In this document: piece after piece, positions 15,635 through 27,174 of the stretch | Position numbering within the stretch: position 1 is the first letter of the stretch | How the letters are laid out: each line of letters begins with the position of its first letter | From: Pseudomonas syringae CC1557 | GTDB taxonomy: Bacteria; Pseudomonadota; Gammaproteobacteria; Pseudomonadales; Pseudomonadaceae | Assembly (NCBI RefSeq): GCF_000452705.1 | Contig: NZ_CP007014.1 | Span: 868,001 to 932,000, forward strand | Direction: 5' to 3' | DNA length: 64,000 bases | The notes under the pieces: model-generated | Seen by the model: only the letters and a program-made list of their open reading frames with translations | What the model was told of the DNA's origin: nothing | The model's database searches: none | Program-made: the position numbers and the translations under genes

Positions 15635-17308
15635 TCAGTTTTTAGCCGTCACGACCATCTTTTTGGCATGCGCCAGCGATTCCTTGGTCAGATCGATACC
15701 GCCCAGCATTCGTGCGACCTCTTCTATGCGTTCGGTCTTTGTGAGTTTTGACACGGCAGTGCGGGTTGCATCGTTGTCTCTGACCTTGTGCACGAACAAA
15801 TGCTGATGACCTTGCGCTGCAACCTGCGGCAAGTGGGTTACGGTCATGACCTGGCCGCGTTCGCCCAGCCGACGCAGCAGCTGGCCCACGATTTCAGCAG
15901 TCGGCCCGCCGATCCCCACGTCCACTTCGTCAAACACCAGAGTTGGCACGCGTGATGTCTGCGCGGTGATGACCTGGATCGCAAGGCTGATGCGTGACAG
16001 TTCACCGCCCGATGCGACTTTCGCCAGCGCTTTCAACGGCTGTCCGGGGTTGGCACTGACCAGCAGTTCTACCTGTTCCAGACCGTGAGGAAGTGGGTCG
16101 GCATTGGCGTTGGGTTTCAGCTCGATATGAAAGCGCCCGCCCGGCATCCCGAGGCGATGAATCTCCTGTTCGACCGCGCTGGCCAGTCTGGTGGCCGAGG
16201 TGCTGCGCAGGTCGCTCAGTTCACGGGCCTTTTCCTGATAATGCCGGGCGAACGCCTGAACTTCGTGCTGCAAGCGCTCGATGGATTCGTCGTTGGCATT
16301 CAATGTCTCGATTTCATCCAGCAGCTTCTGTTGCAGGGTCGCGACTTCGCCTGGCTGGATGCGGTGCTTGCGCGCGAGTGTATAGATGGCGTCGAGCCGT
16401 TCTTCAAGCTGTTGCAGCCTTGCCGGATCGGCGTCGAAATGATCAAGAAAGCGATTCAGCTCGCCAACGGCTTCTTCTACCTGAATCTGCGCGCTGGACA
16501 ACAGGTCCGTGGCTTCGCTCAAGGCTGACGGCGAGTGATCTACGCTGCCAAGACGATGCAGACTGGCAGTAAGGGTGGTGAGCACGTTGCCGGAATCACT
16601 TTCGCTGCATTGTTCGACGACCTGACGGCAGATGCTCAGCAGGCTTTCGGCGTTGGTCAGGTCCTTGTGTTCCTGTTCGAGTTGCTCCAGCTCGTTTTCG
16701 CCGAGGCTCAGGCTTTCCAGCTCTTCAAGCTGATAGCTCAGCAACTGATGGCGTGCGCGCTGTTCGTCGCCGGAATTGGAAAGGCGCTCCAGCTCTTGCC
16801 GCGTCTGCTTCCAGCGCTGTGCGGCAAGGTGTACTTGACGAGCCAGATCGGTCGCGCCCGCGTATTCGTCGAGTAGGCGCCTATGGGTTTCGGTCTTGAG
16901 CAGTGACTGGTGTTCATGCTGGCTGTGAATGTCGATGAGCAGTTCGCCCAGCGCTTTCAGATCACCCTGAGGGCAGGGCGATCCATTGATATAAGAGCGC
17001 GAGCGGCCTTCGGCGGTGATCACGCGGCGCAGGATGCACGGCCCGTCGTTATCCAGATCGCGCTCTTTCAGCCAGGCCTCTGCCTCGGGGATGTCGCCAA
17101 GATCGAAGGTGGCGAGGATGTCTGCCTTGTCGGCGCCCGGCCTGACCACGCCGCTGTCGGCCCGGTCGCCCAGTGTCAGCCCCAGAGCGTCGAGCATGAT
17201 CGACTTGCCAGCGCCAGTTTCGCCGGTGATGACGCTCATGCCTCGATCCAGTTCCAGATCAAGGTGTTCAACGATGGCGTAGTTGTGTACGGAAAGGTGC
17301 ACCAGCAT
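15635..17308 (-). CDS. recN: DNA repair protein RecN
   Basis: A 557-residue SMC-like ATPase. The N-terminus MLVHLSVHNYAIVEHLDLEL leads into the Walker A GETGAGKS (near 29-36). Long coiled-coil segments fill the middle. The signature VASGGELSRISLAIQVI (about 434-450) and the Walker B LVFDEVDVGIGG follow. RecN helps keep broken sister chromatids together during double-strand break repair. A LexA box sits 24 bases upstream of the start, fitting SOS control. It is convergent with fur and divergent from grpE. Confidence 0.97.
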   Translation of the reverse strand: MLVHLSVHNYAIVEHLDLELDRGMSVITGETGAGKSIMLDALGLTLGDRADSGVVRPGADKADILATFDLGDIPEAEAWLKERDLDNDGPCILRRVITAEGRSRSYINGSPCPQGDLKALGELLIDIHSQHEHQSLLKTETHRRLLDEYAGATDLARQVHLAAQRWKQTRQELERLSNSGDEQRARHQLLSYQLEELESLSLGENELEQLEQEHKDLTNAESLLSICRQVVEQCSESDSGNVLTTLTASLHRLGSVDHSPSALSEATDLLSSAQIQVEEAVGELNRFLDHFDADPARLQQLEERLDAIYTLARKHRIQPGEVATLQQKLLDEIETLNANDESIERLQHEVQAFARHYQEKARELSDLRSTSATRLASAVEQEIHRLGMPGGRFHIELKPNANADPLPHGLEQVELLVSANPGQPLKALAKVASGGELSRISLAIQVITAQTSRVPTLVFDEVDVGIGGPTAEIVGQLLRRLGERGQVMTVTHLPQVAAQGHQHLFVHKVRDNDATRTAVSKLTKTERIEEVARMLGGIDLTKESLAHAKKMVVTAKN

Positions 17309-17331
17309 TGAGCGGCTCCCGGGCTATTTGT

Positions 17332-17347
17332 CTGGTTATTTATACAG
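17332..17347. promoter_or_regulatory. LexA box of recN
   Basis: CTGGTTATTTATACAG matches CTG-N10-CAG with an AT-rich core, the LexA operator form in gamma-proteobacteria. It lies 24-39 bases upstream of the recN ATG, where it would cover the promoter. Confidence 0.85.
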
Positions 17348-17497
17348 TGTTTTATTTGCTGCTGACAATGCCTTGCCTTAGCTCGATTTGATTGGTCGTT
17401 ACTGTTTTTTAGTCGCTGTTGTGAAGAGCCGCGAGTTTCTTCAGGGCTGAATCCGGATTTTTTTGTCAGGGAATACGTATCTCGATCACACAAGCCC

Positions 17498-17525
17498 CTT
17501 GAACGAGGGAAATCCGATCCCATAT
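17498..17525 (+). promoter_or_regulatory. Sigma-32 (heat-shock) promoter of grpE
   Basis: CTTGAA at 17498-17503, a 14-base spacer, then TCCCATAT at 17518-17525 match the sigma-32 consensus CTTGAA-N13/14-CCCCATNT closely. The grpE ATG is 54 bases downstream. Confidence 0.82.
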
Positions 17526-17578
17526 AGATGGGCAGAAGCGCGAGTCGGGATCGCGGACGTTTTTAGAGGAGAACATTT

Positions 17579-18142
17579 ATGGCTGACGAACAGAATCTGG
17601 ATGCGCAAGCTCAGGATCAGGCTGCCGAGGCAGGTACGGGTGAAGAATTGACAACCCGCGTGCAGTTGCTTGAAGAGCAGCTGGCTGCCGCGCAGGACCA
17701 ATCCCTTCGAGTGGCTGCGGATCTGCAGAATGTCCGCCGCCGCGCCGAACAGGATGTTGAAAAGGCTCACAAGTTTGCGCTGGAAAAATTTGCCGGTGAT
17801 CTGCTGCCGATCATCGACAGCCTGGAGCGTGGGCTCGATCTGTCCAGCCCGGACGACGAGAGCATTCGCCCTATGCGCGAAGGCATTGAGCTGACCTTGA
17901 AGATGTTTCAGGACACCCTCAAGCGTTATCAGCTCGAAGCCATTGATCCACATGGCCAGCCGTTCAGTGCCGACCGGCACCAGGCAATGGCCATGCAGGA
18001 GAGTGCAGATGTAGAGCCCAACACGGTGCTCAAAGTGTTTCAGAAGGGTTATCAGCTTAATGGTCGCTTGTTGCGCCCGGCCATGGTTGTGGTCAGCAAG
18101 GCACCATCGCCTGCAACGCCGTCAATTGACGAGCAGGCTTGA
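17579..18142 (+). CDS. grpE: Nucleotide exchange factor GrpE
   Basis: A 187-residue GrpE. The acidic N-terminus ([14 protein letters not shown]) is followed by a long helix with [20 protein letters not shown] (about 45-64), a four-helix middle and a C-terminal beta domain ([23 protein letters not shown]). GrpE dimers release ADP from DnaK. GGAG of AGAGGAG precedes the ATG by about 8 bases. It is the first gene of grpE-dnaK-dnaJ behind the heat-shock promoter. Confidence 0.97.
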   Translation: MADEQNLDAQAQDQAAEAGTGEELTTRVQLLEEQLAAAQDQSLRVAADLQNVRRRAEQDVEKAHKFALEKFAGDLLPIIDSLERGLDLSSPDDESIRPMREGIELTLKMFQDTLKRYQLEAIDPHGQPFSADRHQAMAMQESADVEPNTVLKVFQKGYQLNGRLLRPAMVVVSKAPSPATPSIDEQA

Positions 18143-18252
18143 AATCAGCTGTAAGGCCCCCATTTAAAGGTCAAGCGCTTAAGAGCTACCGCAATTTGTA
18201 AACGCAATTGCGGCAACCACATTCAAATTTTGCAAGTTTCGGGAGAGTCAAG

Positions 18253-20169
18253 ATGGGCAGAATTATCGGTATCGACCTGGGGACTACCAACTCCTGCGTC
18301 TCCATTCTGGAAAACGGTAACGTCAAGGTTATCGAGAACGCTGAAGGCACTCGCACCACGCCTTCGATCGTTGCTTATGCCAATGACGGTGAAATTCTGG
18401 TCGGTCAATCCGCCAAGCGTCAGGCTGTAACCAACCCGCACAATACGCTGTACGCGGTGAAGCGTCTGATCGGCCGCAAGTTCGACGAGCAGGTTGTTCA
18501 GAAAGACATCCAGATGGTCCCTTACAAGATCGTCAAGGCTGACAACGGTGATGCCTGGGTTGAAGTGAATGGCCAGAAAATGGCACCTCCTCAGATTTCC
18601 GCTGAAATTCTGAAAAAGATGAAGAAGACTGCCGAAGACTACCTCGGCGAAGCAGTAACCGAAGCGGTCATCACCGTTCCGGCCTACTTCAACGACAGTC
18701 AGCGTCAGGCGACCAAGGATGCTGGCCGTATCGCCGGTCTGGACGTCAAGCGCATCATCAACGAACCGACCGCAGCCGCTCTGGCTTACGGTATGGACAA
18801 GGCCAAGGGCGACCACACTGTCATCGTTTATGACCTGGGTGGCGGTACGTTCGACGTCTCGGTGATCGAGATCGCTGAAGTCGATGGCGAGCATCAGTTT
18901 GAAGTGCTGGCAACCAACGGTGACACGTTCCTCGGTGGTGAAGACTTCGACATTCGTCTGATCGATTACTTCGTCGACGAATTCAAGAAAGAAAGCGGCA
19001 TGAACCTCAAGGGTGATCCGCTGGCAATGCAGCGTCTGAAAGAAGCTGCCGAAAAAGCCAAGATCGAGCTGTCGTCCAGCACTCAGACCGAAGTCAATCT
19101 GCCGTACATCACTGCAGACGCTTCAGGTCCGAAGCACTTGGTCGTGAAAATCTCGCGTTCCAAGCTGGAATCGCTGGTTGAAGACCTGGTTCAGCGCACC
19201 ATCGAGCCTTGCCGCATGGCGTTGAAAGATGCTGGTATCGACATCAGCAAGATCAACGACGTGATTCTGGTCGGTGGTCAGACACGTATGCCGCTGGTGC
19301 AGAAGCTGGTGACCGAGTTCTTCGGTAAAGAAGCACGTAAAGACGTCAACCCGGACGAAGCGGTTGCCATGGGTGCTGCTATCCAGGGCGCGGTATTGGC
19401 CGGTGATGTCAAAGACGTTCTGCTGCTCGACGTCAGCCCGCTGACCCTGGGTATCGAAACCATGGGCGGCGTGATGACCGCGCTGATCGAGAAAAACACC
19501 ACGATTCCTACCAAGAAATCCCAGGTGTTCTCGACTGCCGACGACAACCAGAGCGCCGTGACCATTCACGTGCTGCAAGGCGAGCGTAAGCAAGCGACGC
19601 AGAACAAGTCGCTGGGCAAGTTCGATCTGGCCGAGATTCCACCTGCTCCACGTGGCGTGCCTCAGATCGAAGTGACCTTCGACATCGACGCAAACGGCAT
19701 CTTGCACGTTGGCGCGAAAGACAAGGCTACCGGCAAGCAGCAGTCCATCGTGATCAAGGCCAACTCCGGTCTGTCCGAGGAAGAAATTCAGCAAATGGTT
19801 CGTGATGCTGAAGTCAACTCCGAAGAAGATCGCAAGTTCGAAGAGCTGGCCTCTGCCCGTAACCAGGGTGACGCGCTGGTCCACTCGACTCGCAAGATGA
19901 TCGCTGACGCAGGTGACAAGGTCACTGCTGAAGAGAAGACCGCTGTCGAAGCTGCGCTGGTTGCTCTGGAAGCTGCCATCAAGGGCGACGACAAGGCTGC
20001 CATCGAAGCCAAGGTCGAAGAGCTGTCGAAGGTTTCCGCGCCAATCGCTCAGAAGATGTACGCCGAGCAGGCCGAAAACCCTGAAGCAGCCGCCAAGCCT
20101 GCTGAAGAAAATAACAAGGCCGACGATGTTGTCGATGCCGAGTTTGAAGAAGTGAAAGACCACAAGTAA
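18253..20169 (+). CDS. dnaK: Chaperone DnaK (Hsp70)
   Basis: A 638-residue Hsp70 beginning [20 protein letters not shown]. The ATPase domain (1-385) has the phosphate loops [21 protein letters not shown] and [10 protein letters not shown]. The substrate-binding domain includes [14 protein letters not shown], and the C-terminus is acidic ([15 protein letters not shown]). DnaK folds nascent and heat-damaged proteins with DnaJ and GrpE. The ATG at 18253 follows GGGAGAG; the longer in-frame start at 18208 is not supported. It is 110 bases after grpE. Confidence 0.98.
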   Translation: MGRIIGIDLGTTNSCVSILENGNVKVIENAEGTRTTPSIVAYANDGEILVGQSAKRQAVTNPHNTLYAVKRLIGRKFDEQVVQKDIQMVPYKIVKADNGDAWVEVNGQKMAPPQISAEILKKMKKTAEDYLGEAVTEAVITVPAYFNDSQRQATKDAGRIAGLDVKRIINEPTAAALAYGMDKAKGDHTVIVYDLGGGTFDVSVIEIAEVDGEHQFEVLATNGDTFLGGEDFDIRLIDYFVDEFKKESGMNLKGDPLAMQRLKEAAEKAKIELSSSTQTEVNLPYITADASGPKHLVVKISRSKLESLVEDLVQRTIEPCRMALKDAGIDISKINDVILVGGQTRMPLVQKLVTEFFGKEARKDVNPDEAVAMGAAIQGAVLAGDVKDVLLLDVSPLTLGIETMGGVMTALIEKNTTIPTKKSQVFSTADDNQSAVTIHVLQGERKQATQNKSLGKFDLAEIPPAPRGVPQIEVTFDIDANGILHVGAKDKATGKQQSIVIKANSGLSEEEIQQMVRDAEVNSEEDRKFEELASARNQGDALVHSTRKMIADAGDKVTAEEKTAVEAALVALEAAIKGDDKAAIEAKVEELSKVSAPIAQKMYAEQAENPEAAAKPAEENNKADDVVDAEFEEVKDHK

Positions 20170-20230
20170 GCGCAGGCTCACTTGAAAGCCGGTTGACCTC
20201 TTTCGAGCGGTGGCTGGTAGGATGTCGCCG

Positions 20231-20304
20231 CGCGGGAGCTTGCTCCCGCGTTGGCGTGTCTGGAACAAGCAAAAATTCCGGCGTGCGGATTCGCTCCGCA
20301 CGCC
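20231..20304. repeat. Pair of REP-type hairpins between dnaK and dnaJ
   Basis: Two perfect hairpins: CGCGGGAGC/GCTCCCGCG with a TT loop (20231-20250), and GGCGTGCGGA/TCCGCACGCC with loop TTCGC (20280-20304). GC-rich palindromes of this kind are scattered between genes in pseudomonads. They lie in the 325-base dnaK-dnaJ gap and could stabilise the dnaK transcript end. The rest of the gap shows no gene. Confidence 0.75.
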
Positions 20305-20494
20305 ACGTGGCAAGATCGCGACGCTCCTGCGTGGCGATCATTCTGCCGCTTTCTCGGTCAGTCAGATCTGGCTGTTGAACGAAGACCAGGATCGTTGAAT
20401 CGACGTGAGTTGGGTCCGGGCCTGTATGGGGCTCAACGAGTTTTGCATGGCTCAGGAGAGTGGTGCCGAACGTCCTCAAGAGTGCGGAAGAATT

Positions 20495-21637
20495 ATGGCT
20501 AAGCGTGATTACTACGAAGTGTTGGGCGTGGAGCGAGGCTCCAGCGAGGCGGACCTGAAAAAGGCGTACCGTCGTCTGGCGATGAAGCACCACCCTGACC
20601 GTAACCCTGATGACAAAGCGTCTGAAGAGTTGTTCAAAGAGGCCAATGAGGCCTACGAAGTGCTGTCCGATGCCAGCAAGCGCGCTGCCTACGACCAGTA
20701 CGGCCACGCCGGTGTCGATCCGAGCATGGGCGGTGGCGGTGGTTTTGGCGGCGGTGCCGGTGGCGCCAACTTCTCCGATATCTTCGGTGATGTGTTCAGT
20801 GACTTCTTTGGTGGTGGTCGCGGCGGTGGCGGCGGTGGTCGTGGCGGTGCTCAGCGCGGCAGCGATCTGCGTTACACGCTGGAGCTGAACCTTGAAGAAG
20901 CGGTTCGCGGCACCTCCGTGAATATCCGTGTTCCGACGCTGGTCAACTGCAAGCCTTGCGACGGCAGCGGCGCGAAGAAAGGCTCGTCTCCGGTGACCTG
21001 CCCTACGTGTGGCGGTATCGGTCAGGTGCGTATGCAGCAGGGTTTCTTCTCTGTGCAGCAAACCTGCCCGCGTTGCCATGGTCAGGGCAAGATCATTTCC
21101 GATCCGTGTGATTCGTGCCATGGCGAAGGCCGTGTCGAAGAGTACAAGACGCTCTCTGTCAAAGTGCCGCCAGGTGTTGACACCGGTGACCGTATTCGCC
21201 TGTCTGGCGAAGGTGAGGCGGGTGTCCAGGGTGGGCCGACCGGCGACCTGTATGTCGTGATCAATGTGCGCGAACACGCAATCTTCCAGCGTGACGGCAA
21301 GCATCTTTACTGCGAAGTGCCGATCAGCTTTACCGACGCGGCGCTGGGCGGTGAGCTTGAAGTGCCGACGCTCGATGGTCGCGTCAAACTCAAGATTCCT
21401 GAGGGCACCCAGACCGGCAAGCAGTTCCGCTTGCGTGGCAAGGGCGTGGCTCCGGTGCGTGGCGGTGGTGCAGGCGACTTGATGTGCCGTGTAGCGGTCG
21501 AGACGCCGGTCAATCTGAGCAAGCGTCAGCGTGAATTGCTTGAAGAGTTCCGCACATCGCTTGAGAACGACGAATCCCACTCTCCCAAAGCCAGTGGCTG
21601 GTTCGAGGGTGTGAAGCGTTTCTTCGGCGATCTGTAA
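20495..21637 (+). CDS. dnaJ: Chaperone DnaJ (Hsp40)
   Basis: A 380-residue class I Hsp40: J domain (1-70) with HPD at 33-35, a Gly/Phe-rich region (about 75-117), four CxxCxGxG-type zinc motifs ([32 protein letters not shown]) and the C-terminal client-binding domains. It stimulates DnaK's ATPase and delivers substrates. The ATG at 20495 ([11 protein letters not shown]) is the family start; an earlier in-frame start at 20405 adds unrelated residues. Confidence 0.98.
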   Translation: MAKRDYYEVLGVERGSSEADLKKAYRRLAMKHHPDRNPDDKASEELFKEANEAYEVLSDASKRAAYDQYGHAGVDPSMGGGGGFGGGAGGANFSDIFGDVFSDFFGGGRGGGGGGRGGAQRGSDLRYTLELNLEEAVRGTSVNIRVPTLVNCKPCDGSGAKKGSSPVTCPTCGGIGQVRMQQGFFSVQQTCPRCHGQGKIISDPCDSCHGEGRVEEYKTLSVKVPPGVDTGDRIRLSGEGEAGVQGGPTGDLYVVINVREHAIFQRDGKHLYCEVPISFTDAALGGELEVPTLDGRVKLKIPEGTQTGKQFRLRGKGVAPVRGGGAGDLMCRVAVETPVNLSKRQRELLEEFRTSLENDESHSPKASGWFEGVKRFFGDL

Positions 21638-22462
<825 letters not shown>

Positions 22463-22508
22463 TTTCATACAGGGTCATTCACGGCCGTGTCGCATTTTCC
22501 CGCTTTTC

Positions 22509-22544
22509 AGGCTCATTGGTGGTAGACCAAAATGAGCCTTTTCT
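22509..22544 (+). terminator. Intrinsic terminator after dapB
   Basis: An AGGCTCATT...AATGAGCCT stem, extended by GGT/ACC around GGTAG, is followed by TTTTCT. It lies 46 bases past the dapB stop. Confidence 0.85.
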
Positions 22545-22596
22545 GTAAGCTACAGCTTTAGTGTGTCCACTAAAAGCGCGCAGATGATTCCATAAG

Positions 22597-22633
22597 AAAG
22601 CGGGGTGACGTTACTACGTCATTCCGCTTTTTT
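22597..22633 (+). promoter_or_regulatory. Terminator-like hairpin in the car leader
   Basis: AAAGCGGGGTGACG pairs with CGTCATTCCGCTTT (14 pairs, two G-T) around TTACTA, and the T run reaches six bases. It ends 46 bases before the carA start. As a second terminator behind that of dapB it could act as an attenuator of the car genes. A smaller inverted pair (TTTAGTG/CACTAAA, about 22558-22575) lies just upstream and might be an antiterminator or pause element. Confidence 0.6.
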
Positions 22634-22678
22634 GCAGCCTGCGATCGCCCTTTCAGGTTTTATTTACGGGAGGTCTTC

Positions 22679-23815
22679 TTGACTAAGCCAGCCATACTCG
22701 CCCTTGCTGATGGCAGCATTTTTCGCGGCGAAGCCATTGGAGCCGACGGTCAGACCGTTGGTGAGGTGGTGTTCAACACCGCAATGACAGGCTATCAGGA
22801 AATTCTTACCGATCCTTCCTACGCCCAGCAGATCGTTACTCTGACTTACCCGCACATTGGCAACACCGGCACCACGCCTGAAGACGCCGAGTCGGATCGT
22901 GTCTGGTCCGCCGGTCTGGTCATTCGTGACCTGCCGCTGGTAGCCAGCAACTGGCGCAACAAGCTGTCCCTCGGTGATTACCTGAAAGCCAACAAGGTTG
23001 TTGCCATCGCCGGGATCGACACGCGTCGCCTGACCCGCATCCTGCGTGAGAAAGGCGCCCAGAACGGCTGCATCATGGCCGGTGATAACATCTCCGAAGA
23101 GGCAGCCATCGCCGCTGCTCGCGGGTTCCCGGGCCTCAAGGGCATGGACCTGGCCAAAGAAGTCAGCACCAAAGATACGTACGAGTGGCGTTCCAGCGTC
23201 TGGGACCTGAAAACCGACAGCCATGCTGAAATTGCAGCGTCCGAGCTGCCGTATCACGTTGTTTCTTACGACTACGGCGTCAAGGTCAACATCCTGCGCA
23301 TGCTGGTCGAGCGCGGTTGCCGGGTCACCGTGGTTCCGGCGCAAACGCCTGCCAGTGAAGTGCTTGCCTACAAACCGGATGGCGTGTTCCTGTCCAATGG
23401 TCCAGGCGATCCCGAGCCCTGCGATTACGCTATCAAGGCGATCAGAGAAGTGCTGGAAACCGACATTCCGGTATTCGGCATCTGCTTGGGTCACCAGCTT
23501 CTGGCATTGGCCGCGGGCGCCAAGACCGTAAAAATGGGGCATGGTCACCACGGTGCAAACCACCCGGTTCAGGATCTGGACACCGGCGTTGTCATGATCA
23601 CCAGTCAGAACCACGGTTTTGCGGTTGATGAAGCGACCCTGCCGGGCAACGTTCGCGCCATTCACAAGTCGCTGTTCGACGGCACCCTGCAGGGTATCGA
23701 GCTGACCGACAAGAGCGCCTTCAGCTTCCAGGGTCACCCTGAAGCGAGTCCTGGTCCGAACGACGTAGCGCCTCTGTTTGATCGCTTTATAGAAGCCATG
23801 GCCAAGCGCCGCTGA
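22679..23815 (+). CDS. carA: Carbamoyl-phosphate synthase small (glutaminase) subunit
   Basis: A 378-residue CarA. The N-terminal domain starts [20 protein letters not shown]. The class I glutamine amidotransferase domain has the nucleophile in [12 protein letters not shown] (Cys near 270) and the His/Glu in [11 protein letters not shown] near 352-362. It supplies ammonia from glutamine to CarB for arginine and pyrimidine synthesis. The start is TTG, six bases after GGGAGGT. It is separated from carB by 137 bases. Confidence 0.97.
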   Translation: MTKPAILALADGSIFRGEAIGADGQTVGEVVFNTAMTGYQEILTDPSYAQQIVTLTYPHIGNTGTTPEDAESDRVWSAGLVIRDLPLVASNWRNKLSLGDYLKANKVVAIAGIDTRRLTRILREKGAQNGCIMAGDNISEEAAIAAARGFPGLKGMDLAKEVSTKDTYEWRSSVWDLKTDSHAEIAASELPYHVVSYDYGVKVNILRMLVERGCRVTVVPAQTPASEVLAYKPDGVFLSNGPGDPEPCDYAIKAIREVLETDIPVFGICLGHQLLALAAGAKTVKMGHGHHGANHPVQDLDTGVVMITSQNHGFAVDEATLPGNVRAIHKSLFDGTLQGIELTDKSAFSFQGHPEASPGPNDVAPLFDRFIEAMAKRR

Positions 23816-23850
23816 CCGGTTGCCTTGAGACTGTAATACGCAGGTGCCCA

Positions 23851-23887
23851 GGGCGGCCCCGGACCCAGAGTCCGGTCGCTGCCGCCC
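23851..23887. repeat. GC-rich hairpin between carA and carB
   Basis: GGGCGGC and GCCGCCC form the outer stem, and CCGGAC/GTCCGG the inner one around CCAGA. No T run follows, so it is more likely an RNA-processing or REP-type element than a terminator. Confidence 0.65.
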
Positions 23888-23952
23888 AGGTCACCTTAGA
23901 TAAATGTTCAAGACGGCTTGCCGACTGAACCTGCGGATTTGAGTGACCACCC

Positions 23953-26900
23953 ATGCCAAAACGTACAGACATAAAAAGTATCCTGATTCTCGGCGCCGGC
24001 CCTATCGTGATCGGTCAGGCCTGTGAATTCGACTACTCCGGCGCCCAGGCCTGCAAGGCTCTGCGCGAAGAGGGTTACCGCGTCATCCTGGTGAACTCCA
24101 ACCCGGCCACCATCATGACCGACCCGTCGATGGCCGACGCCACCTACATCGAGCCGATCAAGTGGCAGACCGTTGCCAAGATCATCGAAAAAGAGCGCCC
24201 GGATGCCTTGCTGCCCACCATGGGCGGCCAGACTGCACTGAACTGCGCGCTGGATCTGGAGCGCGAAGGCGTTCTGGAGAAATTCGGCGTCGAGATGATC
24301 GGTGCCAACGCCGACACCATCGACAAGGCTGAAGACCGCTCGCGTTTCGACAAGGCCATGAAGTCCATCGGCCTTGCGTGCCCGCGCTCCGGTATCGCGC
24401 ACAGCATGGAAGAGGCCAATGCGGTTCTTGAGAAGCTTGGCTTCCCGTGCATTATCCGTCCATCGTTCACCATGGGCGGCACCGGCGGCGGTATCGCTTA
24501 CAACCGTGAAGAGTTCGAAGAAATTTGCGCCCGTGGTCTGGACCTGTCGCCGACCAAGGAACTGCTGATCGACGAATCGCTGATCGGCTGGAAAGAATAT
24601 GAAATGGAAGTTGTCCGCGACAAAAAGGACAACTGCATCATCGTCTGCTCCATCGAAAACTTTGACCCGATGGGCGTGCACACCGGAGACTCGATCACCG
24701 TTGCTCCCGCACAGACCCTGACTGACAAGGAATACCAGATCCTGCGTAACGCCTCGCTGGCGGTACTGCGCGAGATCGGCGTCGAAACCGGCGGCTCCAA
24801 CGTGCAGTTCGGCATCTGCCCGGACACCGGCCGTATGGTCGTGATCGAGATGAACCCGCGTGTGTCGCGTTCCTCGGCGTTGGCATCCAAAGCCACAGGC
24901 TTCCCGATTGCCCGGGTTGCAGCCAAACTGGCGGTCGGTTATACCCTTGACGAGCTGTCCAACGAGATCACTGGCGGCAAGACTCCAGCGTCCTTCGAAC
25001 CGTCCATCGACTACGTCGTGACCAAGCTCCCGCGCTTCGCTTTCGAGAAGTTCTCCAAGGCCGACGCTCGCCTGACCACGCAGATGAAGTCGGTCGGTGA
25101 AGTCATGGCCATCGGCCGCACGTTCCAGGAATCGCTGCAGAAAGCCCTGCGCGGTCTGGAAGTCGGCGTTTGCGGTCTTGATCCGAAGCTGGACCTGAGC
25201 CACCCGGAAAGCATGAGCACGCTCAAGCGCGAGCTGACCGTGCCGGGCGCCGAGCGTATCTGGTACGTCGCTGATGCATTCCGTGCCGGCATGTCGGTCG
25301 AGGACATCTTCGCCATGAACATGATTGACCCCTGGTTCCTGGTGCAGATCGAAGATCTGGTCAAGGACGAAGAGAAGGTCAAGACCCTGGGTCTGTCGGC
25401 TATTGATCGCGACCTGATGTTCCGTCTCAAGCGCAAGGGCTTCTCCGATGCGCGTCTGGCCAAGCTGCTGGGTGTGACCGAGAAGAATCTGCGCACTCAC
25501 CGTCACAAGCTGGAAGTGTTCCCGGTCTACAAGCGTGTCGACACCTGCGCAGCCGAGTTCGCAACCGACACTGCTTACCTGTACTCGACGTACGAGGAAG
25601 AGTGCGAAGCCAACCCGTCGACGCGCGACAAGATCATGATCCTCGGCGGTGGCCCGAACCGCATCGGCCAGGGTATCGAGTTCGATTACTGCTGCGTACA
25701 CGCTGCATTGGCGCTGCGTGAAGACGGTTACGAGACCATCATGGTCAACTGCAACCCGGAAACCGTCTCCACTGACTACGACACCTCGGACCGTCTGTAC
25801 TTCGAGCCTGTAACCCTTGAAGACGTGCTGGAAATCGTCCGCGTCGAGAAGCCGAAAGGCGTGATCGTGCAGTACGGTGGTCAGACGCCTTTGAAGCTGG
25901 CGCGAGCTCTTGAAGCGGCCGGTGTACCGATTATCGGCACCAGCCCTGATGCCATTGACCGTGCAGAAGACCGCGAGCGTTTCCAGCACATGGTCGAGCG
26001 CCTGAACCTGCGTCAGCCGCCAAACGCCACCGTGCGCAGCGAAGACGAAGCGATTCGTGCCGCCGCCAAGATCGGTTATCCGCTGGTGGTGCGTCCGTCC
26101 TACGTATTGGGCGGTCGTGCGATGGAAATCGTTTACCAGGAAGACGAACTCAAGCGTTACCTGCGCGAAGCGGTTCAGGTATCCAATGACAGCCCGGTGC
26201 TGCTGGATCACTTCCTGAACTGTGCAATCGAAATGGACGTCGATGCGGTCTGTGACGGCACTGACGTGGTGATCGGCGCGATCATGCAGCACATCGAACA
26301 GGCAGGCGTTCACTCCGGTGACTCCGCCTGCTCGCTGCCGCCGTACTCGCTGCCTGCCCATATCCAGGACGAGATGCGCGAACAGGTCAAGAAAATGGCT
26401 CTGGAACTGGGCGTTGTCGGCCTGATGAACGTACAGCTGGCACTTCAGGGCGAAGACATCTACGTCATCGAAGTGAACCCGCGTGCTTCGCGTACCGTGC
26501 CGTTCGTGTCCAAGTGCATCGGTGTTTCCCTGGCGATGATCGCTGCGCGCGTGATGGCCGGCAAGACGCTGAAAGAGCTGAACTTCACCAAGGAAATCAT
26601 CCCGAATTTCTACAGCGTGAAAGAGGCGGTGTTCCCGTTCGCCAAATTCCCTGGCGTTGACCCGATCCTTGGCCCGGAAATGAAGTCGACCGGCGAAGTG
26701 ATGGGCGTGGGCGATACCTTCGGTGAAGCGTTTGCCAAGGCCCAGATGGGTGCCAGCGAAGTGCTGCCGACCGGCGGTACTGCGTTCATCAGCGTGCGTG
26801 ACGACGACAAGCCTCTGGTGGCTGGCGTTGCGCGTGACCTGATTGACCTGGGCTTCCAGATCGTCGCCACCGCAGGTACTGCCAAGCTGATCGAAGCAGC

Positions 26901-27174
26901 AGGGCTGAAAGTGCGCCGCGTCAACAAGGTTACCGAAGGTCGTCCGCATGTGGTCGACATGATCAAGAATGACGAAGTCACCCTGATCATCAACACCACC
27001 GAAGGTCGCCAGTCGATTGCGGATTCGTACTCTATCCGTCGCAATGCCTTGCAGCACAAGATTTACTGCACCACCACCATTGCAGCAGGCGAAGCGATTT
27101 GTGAAGCGCTCAAGTTCGGTCCAGAGAAGACCGTACGTCGCTTGCAGGATCTCCATGCAGGATTGAAGGCATGA
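23953..27174 (+). CDS. carB: Carbamoyl-phosphate synthase large subunit
   Basis: A 1073-residue CarB with two homologous ATP-grasp halves: the first from [22 protein letters not shown], the second from about residue 555 with [22 protein letters not shown]-terminal allosteric domain of about 135 residues has the MGS-like fold ([20 protein letters not shown]). It makes carbamoyl phosphate from bicarbonate, ammonia and two ATP. The stop overlaps greA by 4 bases (ATGA). Confidence 0.98.
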   Translation: MPKRTDIKSILILGAGPIVIGQACEFDYSGAQACKALREEGYRVILVNSNPATIMTDPSMADATYIEPIKWQTVAKIIEKERPDALLPTMGGQTALNCALDLEREGVLEKFGVEMIGANADTIDKAEDRSRFDKAMKSIGLACPRSGIAHSMEEANAVLEKLGFPCIIRPSFTMGGTGGGIAYNREEFEEICARGLDLSPTKELLIDESLIGWKEYEMEVVRDKKDNCIIVCSIENFDPMGVHTGDSITVAPAQTLTDKEYQILRNASLAVLREIGVETGGSNVQFGICPDTGRMVVIEMNPRVSRSSALASKATGFPIARVAAKLAVGYTLDELSNEITGGKTPASFEPSIDYVVTKLPRFAFEKFSKADARLTTQMKSVGEVMAIGRTFQESLQKALRGLEVGVCGLDPKLDLSHPESMSTLKRELTVPGAERIWYVADAFRAGMSVEDIFAMNMIDPWFLVQIEDLVKDEEKVKTLGLSAIDRDLMFRLKRKGFSDARLAKLLGVTEKNLRTHRHKLEVFPVYKRVDTCAAEFATDTAYLYSTYEEECEANPSTRDKIMILGGGPNRIGQGIEFDYCCVHAALALREDGYETIMVNCNPETVSTDYDTSDRLYFEPVTLEDVLEIVRVEKPKGVIVQYGGQTPLKLARALEAAGVPIIGTSPDAIDRAEDRERFQHMVERLNLRQPPNATVRSEDEAIRAAAKIGYPLVVRPSYVLGGRAMEIVYQEDELKRYLREAVQVSNDSPVLLDHFLNCAIEMDVDAVCDGTDVVIGAIMQHIEQAGVHSGDSACSLPPYSLPAHIQDEMREQVKKMALELGVVGLMNVQLALQGEDIYVIEVNPRASRTVPFVSKCIGVSLAMIAARVMAGKTLKELNFTKEIIPNFYSVKEAVFPFAKFPGVDPILGPEMKSTGEVMGVGDTFGEAFAKAQMGASEVLPTGGTAFISVRDDDKPLVAGVARDLIDLGFQIVATAGTAKLIEAAGLKVRRVNKVTEGRPHVVDMIKNDEVTLIINTTEGRQSIADSYSIRRNALQHKIYCTTTIAAGEAICEALKFGPEKTVRRLQDLHAGLKA

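Noticed and set aside
23908..27156. 1082-codon open frame opposite carB, and similar long antisense frames opposite infB (851 codons), dnaJ/dnaK (636), ftsH, pnp and gatB
   Set aside because: They lie wholly opposite well-identified genes, have His/Gln/Val-rich composition typical of antisense of GC3-rich codons, and have no recognisable domain. They reflect codon bias.
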